Below, piece by piece: positions 8,534 to 16,794 of a stretch of DNA of 64,000 nucleotides. The notes under the pieces are model-generated. The model was not told the DNA's origin, did not search any database, and saw only the letters and a list, made by a program, of their open reading frames with translations. Source of the stretch: Novosphingobium sp. JCM 18896 (lineage in GTDB: Bacteria > Pseudomonadota > Alphaproteobacteria > Sphingomonadales > Sphingomonadaceae). The position numbers and the translations under genes were made by a program. The stretch is from the NCBI RefSeq assembly GCF_025938095.1, contig NZ_JAPCZF010000004.1, forward strand, positions 248,001-312,000. The letters run 5' to 3'. Position 1 is the first letter of the stretch, and the number at the start of each line of letters is the position of its first letter.

Positions 8534-9601
8534 TCAGCCCCAGCCGCGGCGCGTGCCCTGTTCCCAGGCGCCGGCCGGGGCATAGGGCAGGCCGATGTCG
8601 TGCAGGGTTAGCACGCCGGGCTTGGCCGCGACGATCTGCGGGATCGCGTTGATCGTCGCGTAGGAGGTGGTCGCGGTCGGGCTCCAGGCGCCGTCGACCG
8701 GCGAATCCGCGGGATTGCTGAAATGCATGTGCAGGTCGACGCTGGGCGCGCCGTCGACGACGAGGTGATATTCCTTGTCGTCGATGTCCCAGTCCTCGGC
8801 GATCTTCTTGGTCAGGTACCAGGTGATCTGCGCACGCACGCGCGTCTCGCCCTTGATCTTGCCGTTCCAGCCCGCGCGGACCGCGGCGTTGGTGCCCTTT
8901 TCCATCAGGAACCAGCCGAGGTCGACCCTCTCGGCGGCCGTCGCGTAGTCGCAGTAGAAATCGACCTCGTCGAGTTCGAGGCCCAGACCTTCGGCGACTC
9001 TTTCGGCGGCGTCCTTGAACATGACCAGCCAGGTCTTGGCCGCCTCGATCACCTCGTCGGTGACGCCGTGCTGGCCCATGCGGAAGAAGTTCCAGGTCTC
9101 GGGCGATTCGTAGCCCGAGCAGTCCGCGGATTCGTAGATCGACACGCAATCGACCCGCGCGCAGACCGCGGTGATCGCCGTGGCCAGCGAGTTGATCCAG
9201 CCGGGGTTGATGCCGGTGATGTAGAGCGAGGCCTGGCCGCGCTCGCCCGCCGCCTGGAGCCGATCCTTGACCGCGCCGCGGATGCCGCCGACGTGGAAGA
9301 ACAGGTTGGTCGAGAGCACGTTGATGCCGGCTTCGAGCAGCTTGGCCACCTCGTCGACGTCGCCGGTAAAGGCCGTGTAGATCACCGCGTGCGGCTTTGC
9401 CGCGATGATGTCGTCGATCGAGTTGGTGGCCTTGATCCCGGTGTCGGGCCGGCCGCAGAGCGCGCCGGCGTCCTGGCCGACCTTCTCGGGCGAATGGGCA
9501 TAGACGCCGACGAGTTCGAGCCTGGGATTGTCGAGGATCCCCTGCATCGCGAGCTTGCCGACCTTGCCCGTGTTCCACTGGACGACGCGCAGCTTTTCCA
9601 T
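8534..9601 (-). CDS. NAD(P)-binding dehydrogenase, dihydrodipicolinate reductase-like
   Basis: The 355-residue protein starts with a Rossmann nucleotide-binding region, VVQWNTGKVGKLAMQGI, followed by a strand and helix pattern and HAVIYTAFTGDVDEVAKLL. This layout is shared with the DapB-like amine dehydrogenase group, which includes 2,4-diaminopentanoate dehydrogenase and many uncharacterised proteins in sphingomonads and mycobacteria. The C-terminal part holds the predicted substrate domain. It is a single gene with a short intergenic gap to the SEC-C gene downstream. True lysine-pathway DapB is shorter, so a role in lysine synthesis is unlikely. The substrate cannot be assigned. Confidence 0.82.
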   Translation of the reverse strand: MEKLRVVQWNTGKVGKLAMQGILDNPRLELVGVYAHSPEKVGQDAGALCGRPDTGIKATNSIDDIIAAKPHAVIYTAFTGDVDEVAKLLEAGINVLSTNLFFHVGGIRGAVKDRLQAAGERGQASLYITGINPGWINSLATAITAVCARVDCVSIYESADCSGYESPETWNFFRMGQHGVTDEVIEAAKTWLVMFKDAAERVAEGLGLELDEVDFYCDYATAAERVDLGWFLMEKGTNAAVRAGWNGKIKGETRVRAQITWYLTKKIAEDWDIDDKEYHLVVDGAPSVDLHMHFSNPADSPVDGAWSPTATTSYATINAIPQIVAAKPGVLTLHDIGLPYAPAGAWEQGTRRGWG

Positions 9602-9682
9602 CCGACTCTCCCGTTCTTTGCTTGGGGAGGATTACGGACCGGGCGGGGATCGCGGGTCAATCCCCGCTTGGGGACTCTGATG

Positions 9683-9853
9683 TCCCTGCCACCCTCACTG
9701 CTGCGACTAGGTTCGCCTCCGGCTCACCAAGTCTCGCTGCCTCTCCCGCCAGCGGGAGAGGGTTTGACGAGCTCTTACCTTCTCCCGCTGGCGGGAGAAG
9801 GATAGCGCAGCTTGCTCCGTCAGGAGCTAGCGAAGCTTGGATGAGGGTGGCGC
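9683..9853. repeat. Intergenic palindromic repeat, family A, copy 2
   Basis: This is the fuller copy of the repeat seen at 20-148, in the opposite orientation. It contains the palindromes CTCTCCCGCCAGCGGGAGAG and CTTCTCCCGCTGGCGGGAGA, bordered by CACCCTCA at one end and ATGAGGGTGG at the other, so the whole element also has inverted ends. It occupies most of the gap between two minus-strand genes. No reading frame in it looks coding. Confidence 0.75.
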
Positions 9854-9861
9854 GGCACACG

Positions 9862-10212
9862 CTACTCCGCGCGCGTCGCGATCCAGGTGCCGGTGCACAG
9901 CAGCACGCCGGTGACCACGGCGGCCCAGTGCCAGCCGATCGTCAGCCAGGAGACCAGCGCGCTCAGCGCCATCACCGCCAGGGCGGAAACCTTGGCCTTG
10001 CGCGAGATCGCCTTGCGGTCGCGCCATTGCTGCAGTGCCGGGCCATAGCGCGGATGGGCATAGAGCCGCTCGGCCCATTCGGGGCGGCTGCGCGCGAAGC
10101 AGAACACCGCGAGCAGCAGGAACGGTACGGTCGGCAGGACGGGCAGGAAGGCGCCCACCGTACCCAGTGCGACGCAGAGCAGTCCGGCGGCCAGGTAGAG
10201 GTGCCTGGCCAT
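9862..10212 (-). CDS. DUF454 (YbaN-like) inner-membrane protein
   Basis: The 116-residue product has the DUF454 pattern: an N-terminal membrane helix, GTVGAFLPVLPTVPFLLLAV, a basic loop with FARSRPEWAERLYAHPRYGP, and two further hydrophobic helices near residues 75-110. Members are small inner-membrane proteins of unknown function, represented by E. coli YbaN. Its start lies only 7 bases after the sufE stop on the same strand, so the two are probably one transcript. Confidence 0.9.
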   Translation of the reverse strand: MARHLYLAAGLLCVALGTVGAFLPVLPTVPFLLLAVFCFARSRPEWAERLYAHPRYGPALQQWRDRKAISRKAKVSALAVMALSALVSWLTIGWHWAAVVTGVLLCTGTWIATRAE

Positions 10213-10219
10213 GCCCGGC

Positions 10220-10630
10220 TCAGCCCGCCGCGTAGCGCGCGGCGGTTTCCCGGATCAGCGCGATCATGTTGGGTACGCCCTGGGTGCGGTTCGACGATAG
10301 CTGGTTCTTGAGGCCGAAGGGTTCGAGCAGCGCGGCGATGTCGGTCTCGGCGATGTCCTGCGCCGGGCGGTCCTGCACCGCCGATAGCACCAGCGCGACG
10401 ATGCCCTTGGTGATCCCGGCATTGCTGTCGGCGAGGAAGTGCAAACGGCCGTCGTCGAGCTGCGTCGGATAGACCCAGACAGAGGCCGAGCAGCCGCGAA
10501 CCTTGGTCGCATCGGTCTTCAGCGGGTCGGGCATGGGATCGAGCTCCCGTCCGAGTTCGACCAGCATGGTGTAGCGATCGTCCCCTTCGAGGAAGCTGTA
10601 TTCTTCGAATATGTCGTCGAGCGTGCGCAT
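10220..10630 (-). CDS. sufE: SufE-family cysteine desulfuration protein
   Basis: The 136-residue protein matches SufE, which accepts persulfide sulfur from the SufS cysteine desulfurase for Fe-S cluster assembly. The acceptor cysteine is Cys47 in KVRGCSASVW, and the upstream LGRELDPMPDPLKTD and downstream ADSNAGITKGIVALVL are conserved in the family. The length is normal. The rest of the suf operon is not in the window. A YbaN-like membrane protein gene follows closely. Together with grxD and bolA nearby, this region holds several Fe-S-related genes, though they are not in one operon. Confidence 0.95.
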   Translation of the reverse strand: MRTLDDIFEEYSFLEGDDRYTMLVELGRELDPMPDPLKTDATKVRGCSASVWVYPTQLDDGRLHFLADSNAGITKGIVALVLSAVQDRPAQDIAETDIAALLEPFGLKNQLSSNRTQGVPNMIALIRETAARYAAG

Positions 10631-10702
10631 GGCGGGTCATCTAGTCGAAGCGCGCGGGTGCACAAGCCCCGCGCGCTCGATCATAATGGTCTCCGGGCCC
10701 GC

Positions 10703-10981
10703 TCAGGGCCGCTCGCTCGCCCGGGTTTCGACGCGCTGGGTGTCGCGCAGCGCCTCGATCTGCGTGGAGATGTCATAGCCGCGGTCGGTGACGATACGTT
10801 CGAGCACGCGCACGCGCTCTTCGAGTTCGCGGATGTGGGTCGCATATTGCGCGGCCTTCTCCGCGGTCTCCATCGTCGCACCCTTGAGCTGCATCTCGGC
10901 CAGCTTGGTCTGGTGTTTCGACCAGACGATGAAGCCAACCATGATGAAAGGCGCGAGCGGGATCAGGATTTCCAGGTTCAT
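10703..10981 (-). CDS. pspB: Phage-shock protein B-like membrane protein
   Basis: The 92-residue protein has one N-terminal membrane helix, ILIPLAPFIMVGFIVWSKH, then a charged, heptad-rich region with HIRELEERVRVLERIVTDRG. That matches PspB: membrane anchor plus coiled coil, acting with PspC in sensing envelope stress and recruiting PspA. It is the last gene of the leftward pspA-pspC-pspB series, 23 bases after pspC. Sequence identity to enterobacterial PspB is probably low. Assignment rests on the helix-plus-coil architecture, the Arg/Glu-rich tail and the location. Confidence 0.82.
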   Translation of the reverse strand: MNLEILIPLAPFIMVGFIVWSKHQTKLAEMQLKGATMETAEKAAQYATHIRELEERVRVLERIVTDRGYDISTQIEALRDTQRVETRASERP

Positions 10982-11004
10982 CGGTGATTCCCCCGTTCCG
11001 CCGC

Positions 11005-11337
11005 TCAGCGCAGCCCGTCGATTTCGCGCGAAAGGCGCGGGTTCGACGTGGAATAGTAGGTCTCGACGTCGCCGAGCGGGCTGTCGGCACGCCAGTGACC
11101 ACGGCTGCCGTCGAGGCCCGAGCGTGGGCTATAGTGGTCGTCCAGCCCCGCCGGCGCGGGATTGGCCACGAAGCCGATCAGCAGATAGACGAGCAGCAGC
11201 GAACCGACGCCGGCGAGGAACAGCACGGCGGTGGCGATGCGGATCCACAGCACGTCGATGCCGGTATAGTCGGCCAGGCCCGCGCAGACGCCCATGAGCT
11301 TGCCGTCGCGCTTGTTGAGGTAGAATTTGCGTCGCAT
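11005..11337 (-). CDS. pspC: Phage-shock protein C, PspC-domain membrane protein
   Basis: The 110-residue product begins with the PspC domain: FYLNKRDGKLMGVCAGLADY, then TGIDVLWIRIATAVLFLAG and a second hydrophobic segment. PspC sits in the inner membrane and, with PspB, signals envelope damage to PspA. The C-terminal 45 residues are polar and not conserved. ATG 11337 gives exactly the expected domain start. It lies 31 bases after pspA on the same strand. Confidence 0.92.
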   Translation of the reverse strand: MRRKFYLNKRDGKLMGVCAGLADYTGIDVLWIRIATAVLFLAGVGSLLLVYLLIGFVANPAPAGLDDHYSPRSGLDGSRGHWRADSPLGDVETYYSTSNPRLSREIDGLR

Positions 11338-11368
11338 GACTTGCCTTTCACGCTTGCGTTGACGGGGC

Positions 11369-12043
11369 TCAGTTCGACGTGTCGCCGAGCTTGCGCTTGA
11401 GGGCTTCGAGTTCGCGATCGACCTTGTCGTTGCTCTCGAGCGCGGCGATCTCGTCGGCGAGCGAGGGCTGGGCCTTGCTGCCGAGATCGAACGAGTCGGC
11501 ACGACCTTCGGCATAGTCGACGCGGCGTTCGAGCTGGTCGAACCGCGCCATAGCGGCGTCGACGCGCTCGCTCGACATCAGGGTGCGCATGCGCACGCGA
11601 TGTTCGGCGCTTTCGAGCCGGGCCACGATCGAACGCTGGCGCTGGCGCGCCTCGCGCAGGCGGTTCTGCAGCTTGTCGATATCGTCCTCATAGGCGCGCA
11701 CCGACTCGTCGAGCGTGGCGATGTCGCGCTCGAGCTGGCCGACGAGATCGGCCGCCTTCTGGCGTTCGAGCAGGGCTGCGCGCGCCAGGTCCTCGCGGTC
11801 CTTGGACAGCGCGAGCTGCGCCTTCTCGGTCCAGTCGGCCTGGAAATGCTCGAGCTTGGCGATGTGCCGGCGCATTTCCTTCTGCTCCGCCAGCGAGCGT
11901 GCTGCGCTCGAGCGGACCTCGACCAGGGTTTCCTCCATCTCGAGGATGATCAGGCGGATCATCTTGGCCGGGTCCTCGGCCTTGTCGAGCATGTCGGTGA
12001 TATTGGCGGCGATGATGTCCCGCGTGCGCGAGAAGATGCCCAT
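11369..12043 (-). CDS. pspA: Phage-shock protein A (ESCRT-III-like membrane-binding protein)
   Basis: The 224-residue protein starts MGIFSRTRDIIAANITDMLD, an amphipathic N-terminal helix that binds membranes, and continues as long coiled coils (KAEDPAKMIRLIILEMEETL, then RRHIAKLEHFQADW). PspA binds and inhibits PspF in the cytoplasm and oligomerises on damaged inner membrane. GGAG eight bases upstream supports this start. The same frame stays open for 67 codons further upstream to a GTG at 12244, so a longer form is formally possible. It is the main product of the sigma-54-driven psp transcript. Confidence 0.95.
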   Translation of the reverse strand: MGIFSRTRDIIAANITDMLDKAEDPAKMIRLIILEMEETLVEVRSSAARSLAEQKEMRRHIAKLEHFQADWTEKAQLALSKDREDLARAALLERQKAADLVGQLERDIATLDESVRAYEDDIDKLQNRLREARQRQRSIVARLESAEHRVRMRTLMSSERVDAAMARFDQLERRVDYAEGRADSFDLGSKAQPSLADEIAALESNDKVDRELEALKRKLGDTSN

Positions 12044-12244
12044 GCGGCGTACTCCGGTTTGAGACTTGGGATAGAGCCGAACGCGATCGATTTCCATATC
12101 GATGCGCGAAGGCGGCGGGCCGAGCCGCGGCGGCAGCGGCCTGACGGCGGCGGCTTCGGGCTGGGGGGCGGTATAGGCGCCGATGTCGGCCCCGATGTCG
12201 CTGGCCCCAATATTGTTGGGGGTGGGGGTCTGGTGTTCGATCAC
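12044..12244 (-). other. Open frame in phase with pspA, possible N-terminal extension or leader peptide
   Basis: From a GTG at 12244 (GAGAGG seven bases before it) the frame runs 67 codons without a stop straight into pspA. The encoded sequence is proline- and alanine-rich, with TAPQPEAAAVRPLPPRLGPP, unlike PspA. The GTG overlaps the stop of the 50-codon frame upstream (GTGA). It may simply be leader RNA, since pspA has its own good ribosome site. Confidence 0.3.
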
Positions 12245-12393
12245 GGTCTGGCCTCTCGTTGCAGGGTAAATTGCGGAATGTTGGGGCAGCGCGATCCGGC
12301 GTCCCGCTGCGGCGGCGGCTCGCAGTGGGCGGCCGACGGCGGCGCAGCCGTTGCGGTTAGCGCGGCCAGGGCGAGGAGGACTTGCGGGATCAT
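12241..12393 (-). CDS. Small secreted or lipoprotein-like ORF in the psp leader (50 aa)
   Basis: The frame begins MIPQVLLALAALTATAAPPS, which looks like a short signal peptide, then has two cysteines (HCEPPP and SRCPNI) in a polar tail. AAAGGA lies seven bases before the ATG. It follows the 40-codon frame by 21 bases and ends overlapping the GTG of the next frame. It lies entirely downstream of the sigma-54 promoter and is thus expected to be stress-induced. No family recognised. Confidence 0.42.
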   Translation of the reverse strand: MIPQVLLALAALTATAAPPSAAHCEPPPQRDAGSRCPNIPQFTLQREARP

Positions 12394-12414
12394 CGCGGGA
12401 TCCTTTGTGGGTGG

Positions 12415-12537
12415 TCAGAGCAGCGGCGAGAACAGCGCGAAGACGCTCATCGCGCTGATGCTGGCGAAGATCGCGCGGTCGAGCAGGCTCAGCGCCGGGA
12501 AGGCGGCGGAGCGGGGCAGGGTGTGCTGAGGGCTCAT
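12415..12537 (-). CDS. Small hydrophobic ORF, first after the psp promoter (40 aa)
   Basis: The 40-residue frame starts MSPQHTLPRSAAFPALSLLD and ends in a hydrophobic stretch, RAIFASISAMSVFALFSPLL, that could span the membrane once. AAGAAGGA sits eight bases before the ATG, a strong ribosome site for this genome. It begins about 25 bases after the predicted sigma-54 start site. It could be a psp-linked membrane peptide comparable in position, not in sequence, to accessory Psp proteins. Not recognised. Confidence 0.5.
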   Translation of the reverse strand: MSPQHTLPRSAAFPALSLLDRAIFASISAMSVFALFSPLL

Positions 12538-12572
12538 GATTGCATCCTTCTTGGAGTGACTGCCCAAGGAAT

Positions 12573-12588
12573 AGCAACGGCCGTGCCA
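12573..12588 (-). promoter_or_regulatory. Sigma-54 (-24/-12) promoter of the psp operon
   Basis: On the minus strand the sequence TGGCACGGCCGTTGCT fits the sigma-54 consensus TGGCACG-N4-TTGCW at every fixed position. The GG of -24 is at 12587-12586 and the GC of -12 at 12575-12574. It points at the small frames and pspA, and the divergent gene encodes a PspF-type sigma-54 activator. Transcription should start near 12562. Confidence 0.9.
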
Positions 12589-12690
12589 GTTTGATTTTAT
12601 GACTTTAAATCAACGCCATGTGCAAAAAGTATATGGTGCTGTCCGCTAAATGAATTGCCATGAATTGGTGAAATACGCTAATTATTGGGA

Positions 12691-13704
12691 ATGGAGCGCG
12701 AGGTTCAGTTCATCGGTGAATCGATCGCCTTTCTCGACGCGCTCGAGCGGGCGAGCCGGGCGGCGGCGCTCAATCGGCCGGTGCTGGTGATCGGCGAGCG
12801 CGGCACCGGCAAGGAACTGATCGCCGAGCGCCTGCATCGCCTGTCGCCGCGCTGGGGCGAGGCGATGATCGTGCTCAACTGCGCGGCGCTGCCCGAAACC
12901 CTGATCGAGGCCGAACTGTTCGGACATGAGGCGGGCGCCTTCACCGGCGCGACGCGGGCGCGGGCTGGGCGCTTCGAGGAAGCCGATGGCGGCACCCTGT
13001 TCCTCGACGAGCTGGCGACCCTGTCGGCCGCGGCGCAGGAGCGGCTGCTGCGCGCGATCGAATATGGCGAGGTCACGCGCATCGGTGCCTCGCGGCCGTT
13101 GCGGGTCGACGTGCGCATCGTCGCTGCGACCAACGAGAACCTGCCCGCGCTCGCCGAGCAGGGGCGGTTTCGTGCCGATCTGCTCGACCGGCTGAGCTTC
13201 GAGGTGATCACCCTGCCGCCCTTGCGTGCGCGCGGCGAGGACGTGCTGCTGCTGGCTGAGCACTACGGCCGCCGCATGGCGACCGAGGCCGGCTGGGACG
13301 GCTGGCCGGGGTTTGCGCCAGAGGCGCGGGCGGCGCTGGCTGCGCATGTCTGGCCCGGCAACGTGCGCGAACTGCGCAACGTCGTCGAGCGTGCGGTCTA
13401 TCGCTGGGATTCCTTCGAGGGTCCGGTCGCGGACATCGTCTTCGATCCGTTCGAGAGCCCCTGGCAGCCGCGCGGCGCCGTGGAGCCGGTGGCGGCGAAG
13501 GTGGGGCCGGCGGCGGCTGCGACTCCGCTGCCGTCCGAGCGGGGCGACCTGCGTGTCGCGGTCGATGCCTACGAGCGCGGTCTGATCGAGGCGGCGTTGA
13601 CGCGCCATCGCTGGAACCAGCGCAGCACCGCGCCCGAGCTGGGCCTGAGCTACGATCAACTACGCCATGCGATGAAGCGGCACGGACTTATCCAGCGCGC
13701 CTGA
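12691..13704 (+). CDS. pspF: Sigma-54-dependent activator of the phage-shock operon
   Basis: The 337-residue protein is an AAA+ enhancer-binding protein without an N-terminal sensor domain, as in PspF. Walker A is GERGTGKE (residues 35-42), the sigma-54 contact loop is GAFTGA (82-87), and Walker B appears in GGTLFLDELATL. The C-terminal Fis-type helix-turn-helix contains LTRHRWNQRSTAPELGLSYD. Lack of a receiver or GAF domain fits regulation by PspA binding. ATG 12691 is preferred to the TTG two codons earlier. It is divergent from the psp promoter, with about 100 bases between for its upstream binding sites. Confidence 0.95.
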   Translation: MEREVQFIGESIAFLDALERASRAAALNRPVLVIGERGTGKELIAERLHRLSPRWGEAMIVLNCAALPETLIEAELFGHEAGAFTGATRARAGRFEEADGGTLFLDELATLSAAAQERLLRAIEYGEVTRIGASRPLRVDVRIVAATNENLPALAEQGRFRADLLDRLSFEVITLPPLRARGEDVLLLAEHYGRRMATEAGWDGWPGFAPEARAALAAHVWPGNVRELRNVVERAVYRWDSFEGPVADIVFDPFESPWQPRGAVEPVAAKVGPAAAATPLPSERGDLRVAVDAYERGLIEAALTRHRWNQRSTAPELGLSYDQLRHAMKRHGLIQRA

Positions 13705-13834
13705 TCGTGCTTGCATTGGGGCGGCTTTGCGCCTATCTGCAGCTCATCCCGACATTGTTAGCAAGGTCAGGGCCGGCACCGGAAGGTGGCGGCGCCCTAA
13801 GGCCTTGCTCGCATTCCGGGCTTTTGGAGTTTTC

Positions 13835-14410
13835 ATGGCGGATATCGCGCGCATTACCGAAGTGATCGAACCCGAGGTCAAGGCCCTGGGATTCGAACTC
13901 GTGCGCGTGGTCTATTTCCGCGGTGGCGAGATCGGCCCGCTGGGCGAGGCCGACGAATATACGCTGCAGATCATGGCCGAGCGGCCCGAGACTGGCCAGC
14001 TCGTGCTCGACGACTGCGCCGCGCTGTCGCATCGCATCTCCGACCGCATCGACGAACTCGAAGCCGCCGGCGAAATGCTGATCGACGATGCTTACCGACT
14101 CGAGGTCAGCTCGCCGGGCATCGACCGTCCGTTGACCCGCGCGAAGGACTTCGCCGATTGGATCGGTCACGAGGCCAAGGTCCAGCTGGCCGTTCCGGTT
14201 GCCGACAACCGCAAGGCGCTCCAGGGTGACCTCGTCGGCATCGAGGGTGACGTGATTGCCTTCGACGACCGCAAGAGCGGCCGCGTCAGCTTTGCCTTTG
14301 CCGATGTCCAGTCCGCCAAGCTGGTCTTGACCGACCGATTGATTGCCGCCACGCGCCCGCTCGAAACCGAAGGCGCCGAAGAGATTTTCGAGGAACAGGA
14401 AGACTCATAA
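13835..14410 (+). CDS. rimP: Ribosome maturation factor RimP
   Basis: The 191-residue product helps assemble the 30S subunit. Family motifs are IEPEVKALGFELVRVVYFRG at the N-terminus, DDCAALSHRISDRID in the middle, and YRLEVSSPGIDRPLTRAKDF. ATG 13835 has TTTTGGAG upstream and gives normal length. The stop codon TAA overlaps the nusA start by one base, so the two are translationally coupled. It opens the rimP-nusA-ylxR-infB block, an arrangement conserved across most bacteria. Confidence 0.96.
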   Translation: MADIARITEVIEPEVKALGFELVRVVYFRGGEIGPLGEADEYTLQIMAERPETGQLVLDDCAALSHRISDRIDELEAAGEMLIDDAYRLEVSSPGIDRPLTRAKDFADWIGHEAKVQLAVPVADNRKALQGDLVGIEGDVIAFDDRKSGRVSFAFADVQSAKLVLTDRLIAATRPLETEGAEEIFEEQEDS

Positions 14411-16053
14411 TGGCCAGTGCGATGTCCGCAAACCGCGCCGAACTGCTCGCGATCGCGAACTCGGTCGCCACCGAGAAGATGATCGACAAGTCGATCGTCA
14501 TCGAGGCGATGGAAGAGGCGATCCAGAAGTCCGCGCGCAACCGCTACGGTGCCGAGAACGACATCCGCGCCAAGCTCGACCAGCGCACCGGCGACCTGCG
14601 TCTGTGGCGCGTCGTCGAAGTGGTCGAGGAGGTCGAGGACTACTTCAAGCAGGTCGATCTCAAGGCCGCCGAGAAGCTCGACAAGAACGCCAAGCTGGGC
14701 GACTTCATCGTCGATCCGCTGCCGCCGGTCGATCTCGGCCGCATCGACGCGCAGTCAGCCAAGCAGGTGATCTTCCAGAAGGTCCGCGATGCCGAGCGCG
14801 AGCGCCAGTACGAGGAATTCAAGGATCGTGCGGGTGAGATCATCACCGGCGTGATCAAGTCGGTCGAATTCGGCCACGTCATCGTCAACCTCGGCCGCGC
14901 CGAGGGCGTCATCCGCCGCGATCAGCAGATCCCGCGTGAAGCCGCCCGCGTCGGTGAGCGCGTGCGCGCGCTGATCCTCAAGGTCGAGCGCCAGAACCGC
15001 GGTCCGCAGATCTTCCTGAGCCGCGCGCACCCCGAGTTCATGAAGAAGCTCTTCGCGCAGGAAGTGCCCGAGATCTACGACAACGTCATCGAGATCAAGG
15101 CCGCCGCCCGCGATCCGGGCTCGCGCGCCAAGATCGGCGTGATTAGCCGCGACTCGTCGATCGACCCGGTCGGCGCCTGCGTCGGCATGAAGGGCAGCCG
15201 CGTCCAGGCCGTCGTGCAGGAGCTGCAGGGCGAGAAGATCGACATCATCCCCTGGAGCGAGGACACCGCGACCTTCGTCGTCAACGCGCTCCAGCCCGCC
15301 ACGGTCAGCCGCGTCGTCATCGACGAGGAAGAGAGCCGCATCGAGGTGGTGGTGCCCGACGATCAGCTGTCGCTGGCGATCGGTCGCCGCGGCCAGAACG
15401 TGCGTCTGGCCTCGCAGCTGACCGCCTCGGCGATCGACATCATGACCGAGGCCGAGGCTTCGGAGAAGCGCCAGAAGGAATTCGCCGAGCGCTCGAAGAT
15501 GTTCGAGGAAGAGCTCGACGTCGACGAGACCCTGTCGCAGCTGCTGGTGGCCGAAGGCTTCAGCGAGCTCGAGGAAGTCGCCTACATCGAACTGTCCGAG
15601 CTGGCGACGATCGAAGGCTTCGACGAGGAACTGGCCGAAGAGCTGCAGAGCCGCGCCAGCGAAGCGCTCGAGCGCCGCGAGGAAGCGCACCGTCAGGAGC
15701 GTCGCGGTCTGGGCGTCGAGGACGCCCTGGCCGAGCTGCCGCACCTGACCGAGGCGATGCTGGTCACGCTCGGCAAGGCCGGCATCAAGACGCTCGACGA
15801 CCTGGCCGACCTCGCCACCGACGAGCTCATCGCCAAGAAGCGCCAGGAGCAGCGCCGCCGCGACAATTCGCCGCCGCGCCGCGACAGCCGCCGCGAGGAA
15901 GACAAGGGCGGCGTGCTCGGCGAGTACGGCCTGAACGAAGAGCAGGGCAACGAGATCATCATGGCCGCGCGTGCGCACTGGTTCGACGACGAACCCGAAG
16001 GCGACAATGGGCCGGCAACCGAGGAGGCCGCCGATGCGGAATCCTCACAATGA
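14410..16053 (+). CDS. nusA: Transcription termination/antitermination factor NusA
   Basis: The 547-residue protein has the full NusA layout. The N-terminal RNA-polymerase-binding domain is about residues 8-130, an S1 domain contains [20 protein letters not shown], and two KH domains include [18 protein letters not shown] and [16 protein letters not shown]. Two helix-hairpin-helix repeats follow in the acidic C-terminal third. The tail around residues 480-500 is unusually arginine-rich ([17 protein letters not shown]). It acts on RNA polymerase in pausing, termination and antitermination. The downstream ylxR gene starts inside its last 20 bases. Confidence 0.98.
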   Translation: MASAMSANRAELLAIANSVATEKMIDKSIVIEAMEEAIQKSARNRYGAENDIRAKLDQRTGDLRLWRVVEVVEEVEDYFKQVDLKAAEKLDKNAKLGDFIVDPLPPVDLGRIDAQSAKQVIFQKVRDAERERQYEEFKDRAGEIITGVIKSVEFGHVIVNLGRAEGVIRRDQQIPREAARVGERVRALILKVERQNRGPQIFLSRAHPEFMKKLFAQEVPEIYDNVIEIKAAARDPGSRAKIGVISRDSSIDPVGACVGMKGSRVQAVVQELQGEKIDIIPWSEDTATFVVNALQPATVSRVVIDEEESRIEVVVPDDQLSLAIGRRGQNVRLASQLTASAIDIMTEAEASEKRQKEFAERSKMFEEELDVDETLSQLLVAEGFSELEEVAYIELSELATIEGFDEELAEELQSRASEALERREEAHRQERRGLGVEDALAELPHLTEAMLVTLGKAGIKTLDDLADLATDELIAKKRQEQRRRDNSPPRRDSRREEDKGGVLGEYGLNEEQGNEIIMAARAHWFDDEPEGDNGPATEEAADAESSQ

Positions 16054-16786
16054 GCGCCTAGGCTCCGACAGGTCAGCGGCTGAGCCGGAGAGGAAATGCA
16101 TCCTTTCCGGCGAGCACGCGGCGCGGGATGCGCTGATCCGTCTGGCGATCTCGCCGGACGGATTGGTGCTGCCCGATGCGCTGGCGCGCGCGCCCGGGCG
16201 CGGCGCCTGGATCGGCGTTTCGCGCGCAGACCTTGAAATCGCACTGACCAAGGGCAAACTTAAGGGAGCGCTGGCGCGCGCCTTCAAGGGTGCTGCGCTG
16301 ACCATTCCCGAAGACCTGGCCGAACGGATCGAAGCCGCGCTCCTGCGCACCTTCACCGATCGCCTGGGGCTGGAGATGCGCGCGGGCAAGCTGCTCGTCG
16401 GCTCCGATCGCATCGCCGAGAACGCGCGGCAAGGCAAGGTCGCCTGGCTCGCGCACGCGGCCGACGCGGCCGAGGACGGCTCGCGCAAGCTCGACCAGGC
16501 CTGGCGCGTGGGCGAGGAGGCCGAGGGCAGTGGTCTGCGTGGCGTCACCTTGCCACTGGACCGGGCGGCTCTGTCTGTGGCATTGGGCCGCGACAACGTC
16601 GTCCACCTGGCGCTGACCGACAAGAAGGCGGCCGAAAGGCTATCGGACCCGCTGCAGCGCCTGCTTCGTTACCTCGGGACCGCCGGTATGACGGTGGCCG
16701 AAGCGACTGGCACAGATGAAGGCTTGCAACCGGCGGATTCCGCCGCGCCGCTGGCCATGACGACGAATTTGGACCGAAGGGCATAA
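16034..16786 (+). CDS. YlxR-family RNA-binding protein with C-terminal L7Ae-like region
   Basis: The 250-residue protein begins with a DUF448/YlxR domain ([33 protein letters not shown]), which normally sits between NusA and IF-2. The second domain resembles an L7Ae/L30e fold ([39 protein letters not shown]). This two-domain form is typical of alphaproteobacteria. In the commonest YlxR motif the early cysteine is followed by R and T; here KCILSGE is used. It overlaps nusA by 20 bases and ends 8 bases before infB. A cytosolic RNA-binding role is inferred from family. Confidence 0.9.
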   Translation: MRNPHNERLGSDRSAAEPERKCILSGEHAARDALIRLAISPDGLVLPDALARAPGRGAWIGVSRADLEIALTKGKLKGALARAFKGAALTIPEDLAERIEAALLRTFTDRLGLEMRAGKLLVGSDRIAENARQGKVAWLAHAADAAEDGSRKLDQAWRVGEEAEGSGLRGVTLPLDRAALSVALGRDNVVHLALTDKKAAERLSDPLQRLLRYLGTAGMTVAEATGTDEGLQPADSAAPLAMTTNLDRRA

Positions 16787-16794
16787 GTACACGT

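Noticed and set aside
8534..9601. dapB of lysine biosynthesis
   Set aside because: The protein is about 90 residues longer than DapB and follows the amine-dehydrogenase-like subgroup, so a lysine-pathway role is not supported.
14755..15978. A 407-codon minus-strand frame opposite nusA
   Set aside because: It is the same kind of antisense artefact. nusA on the plus strand has every expected domain.
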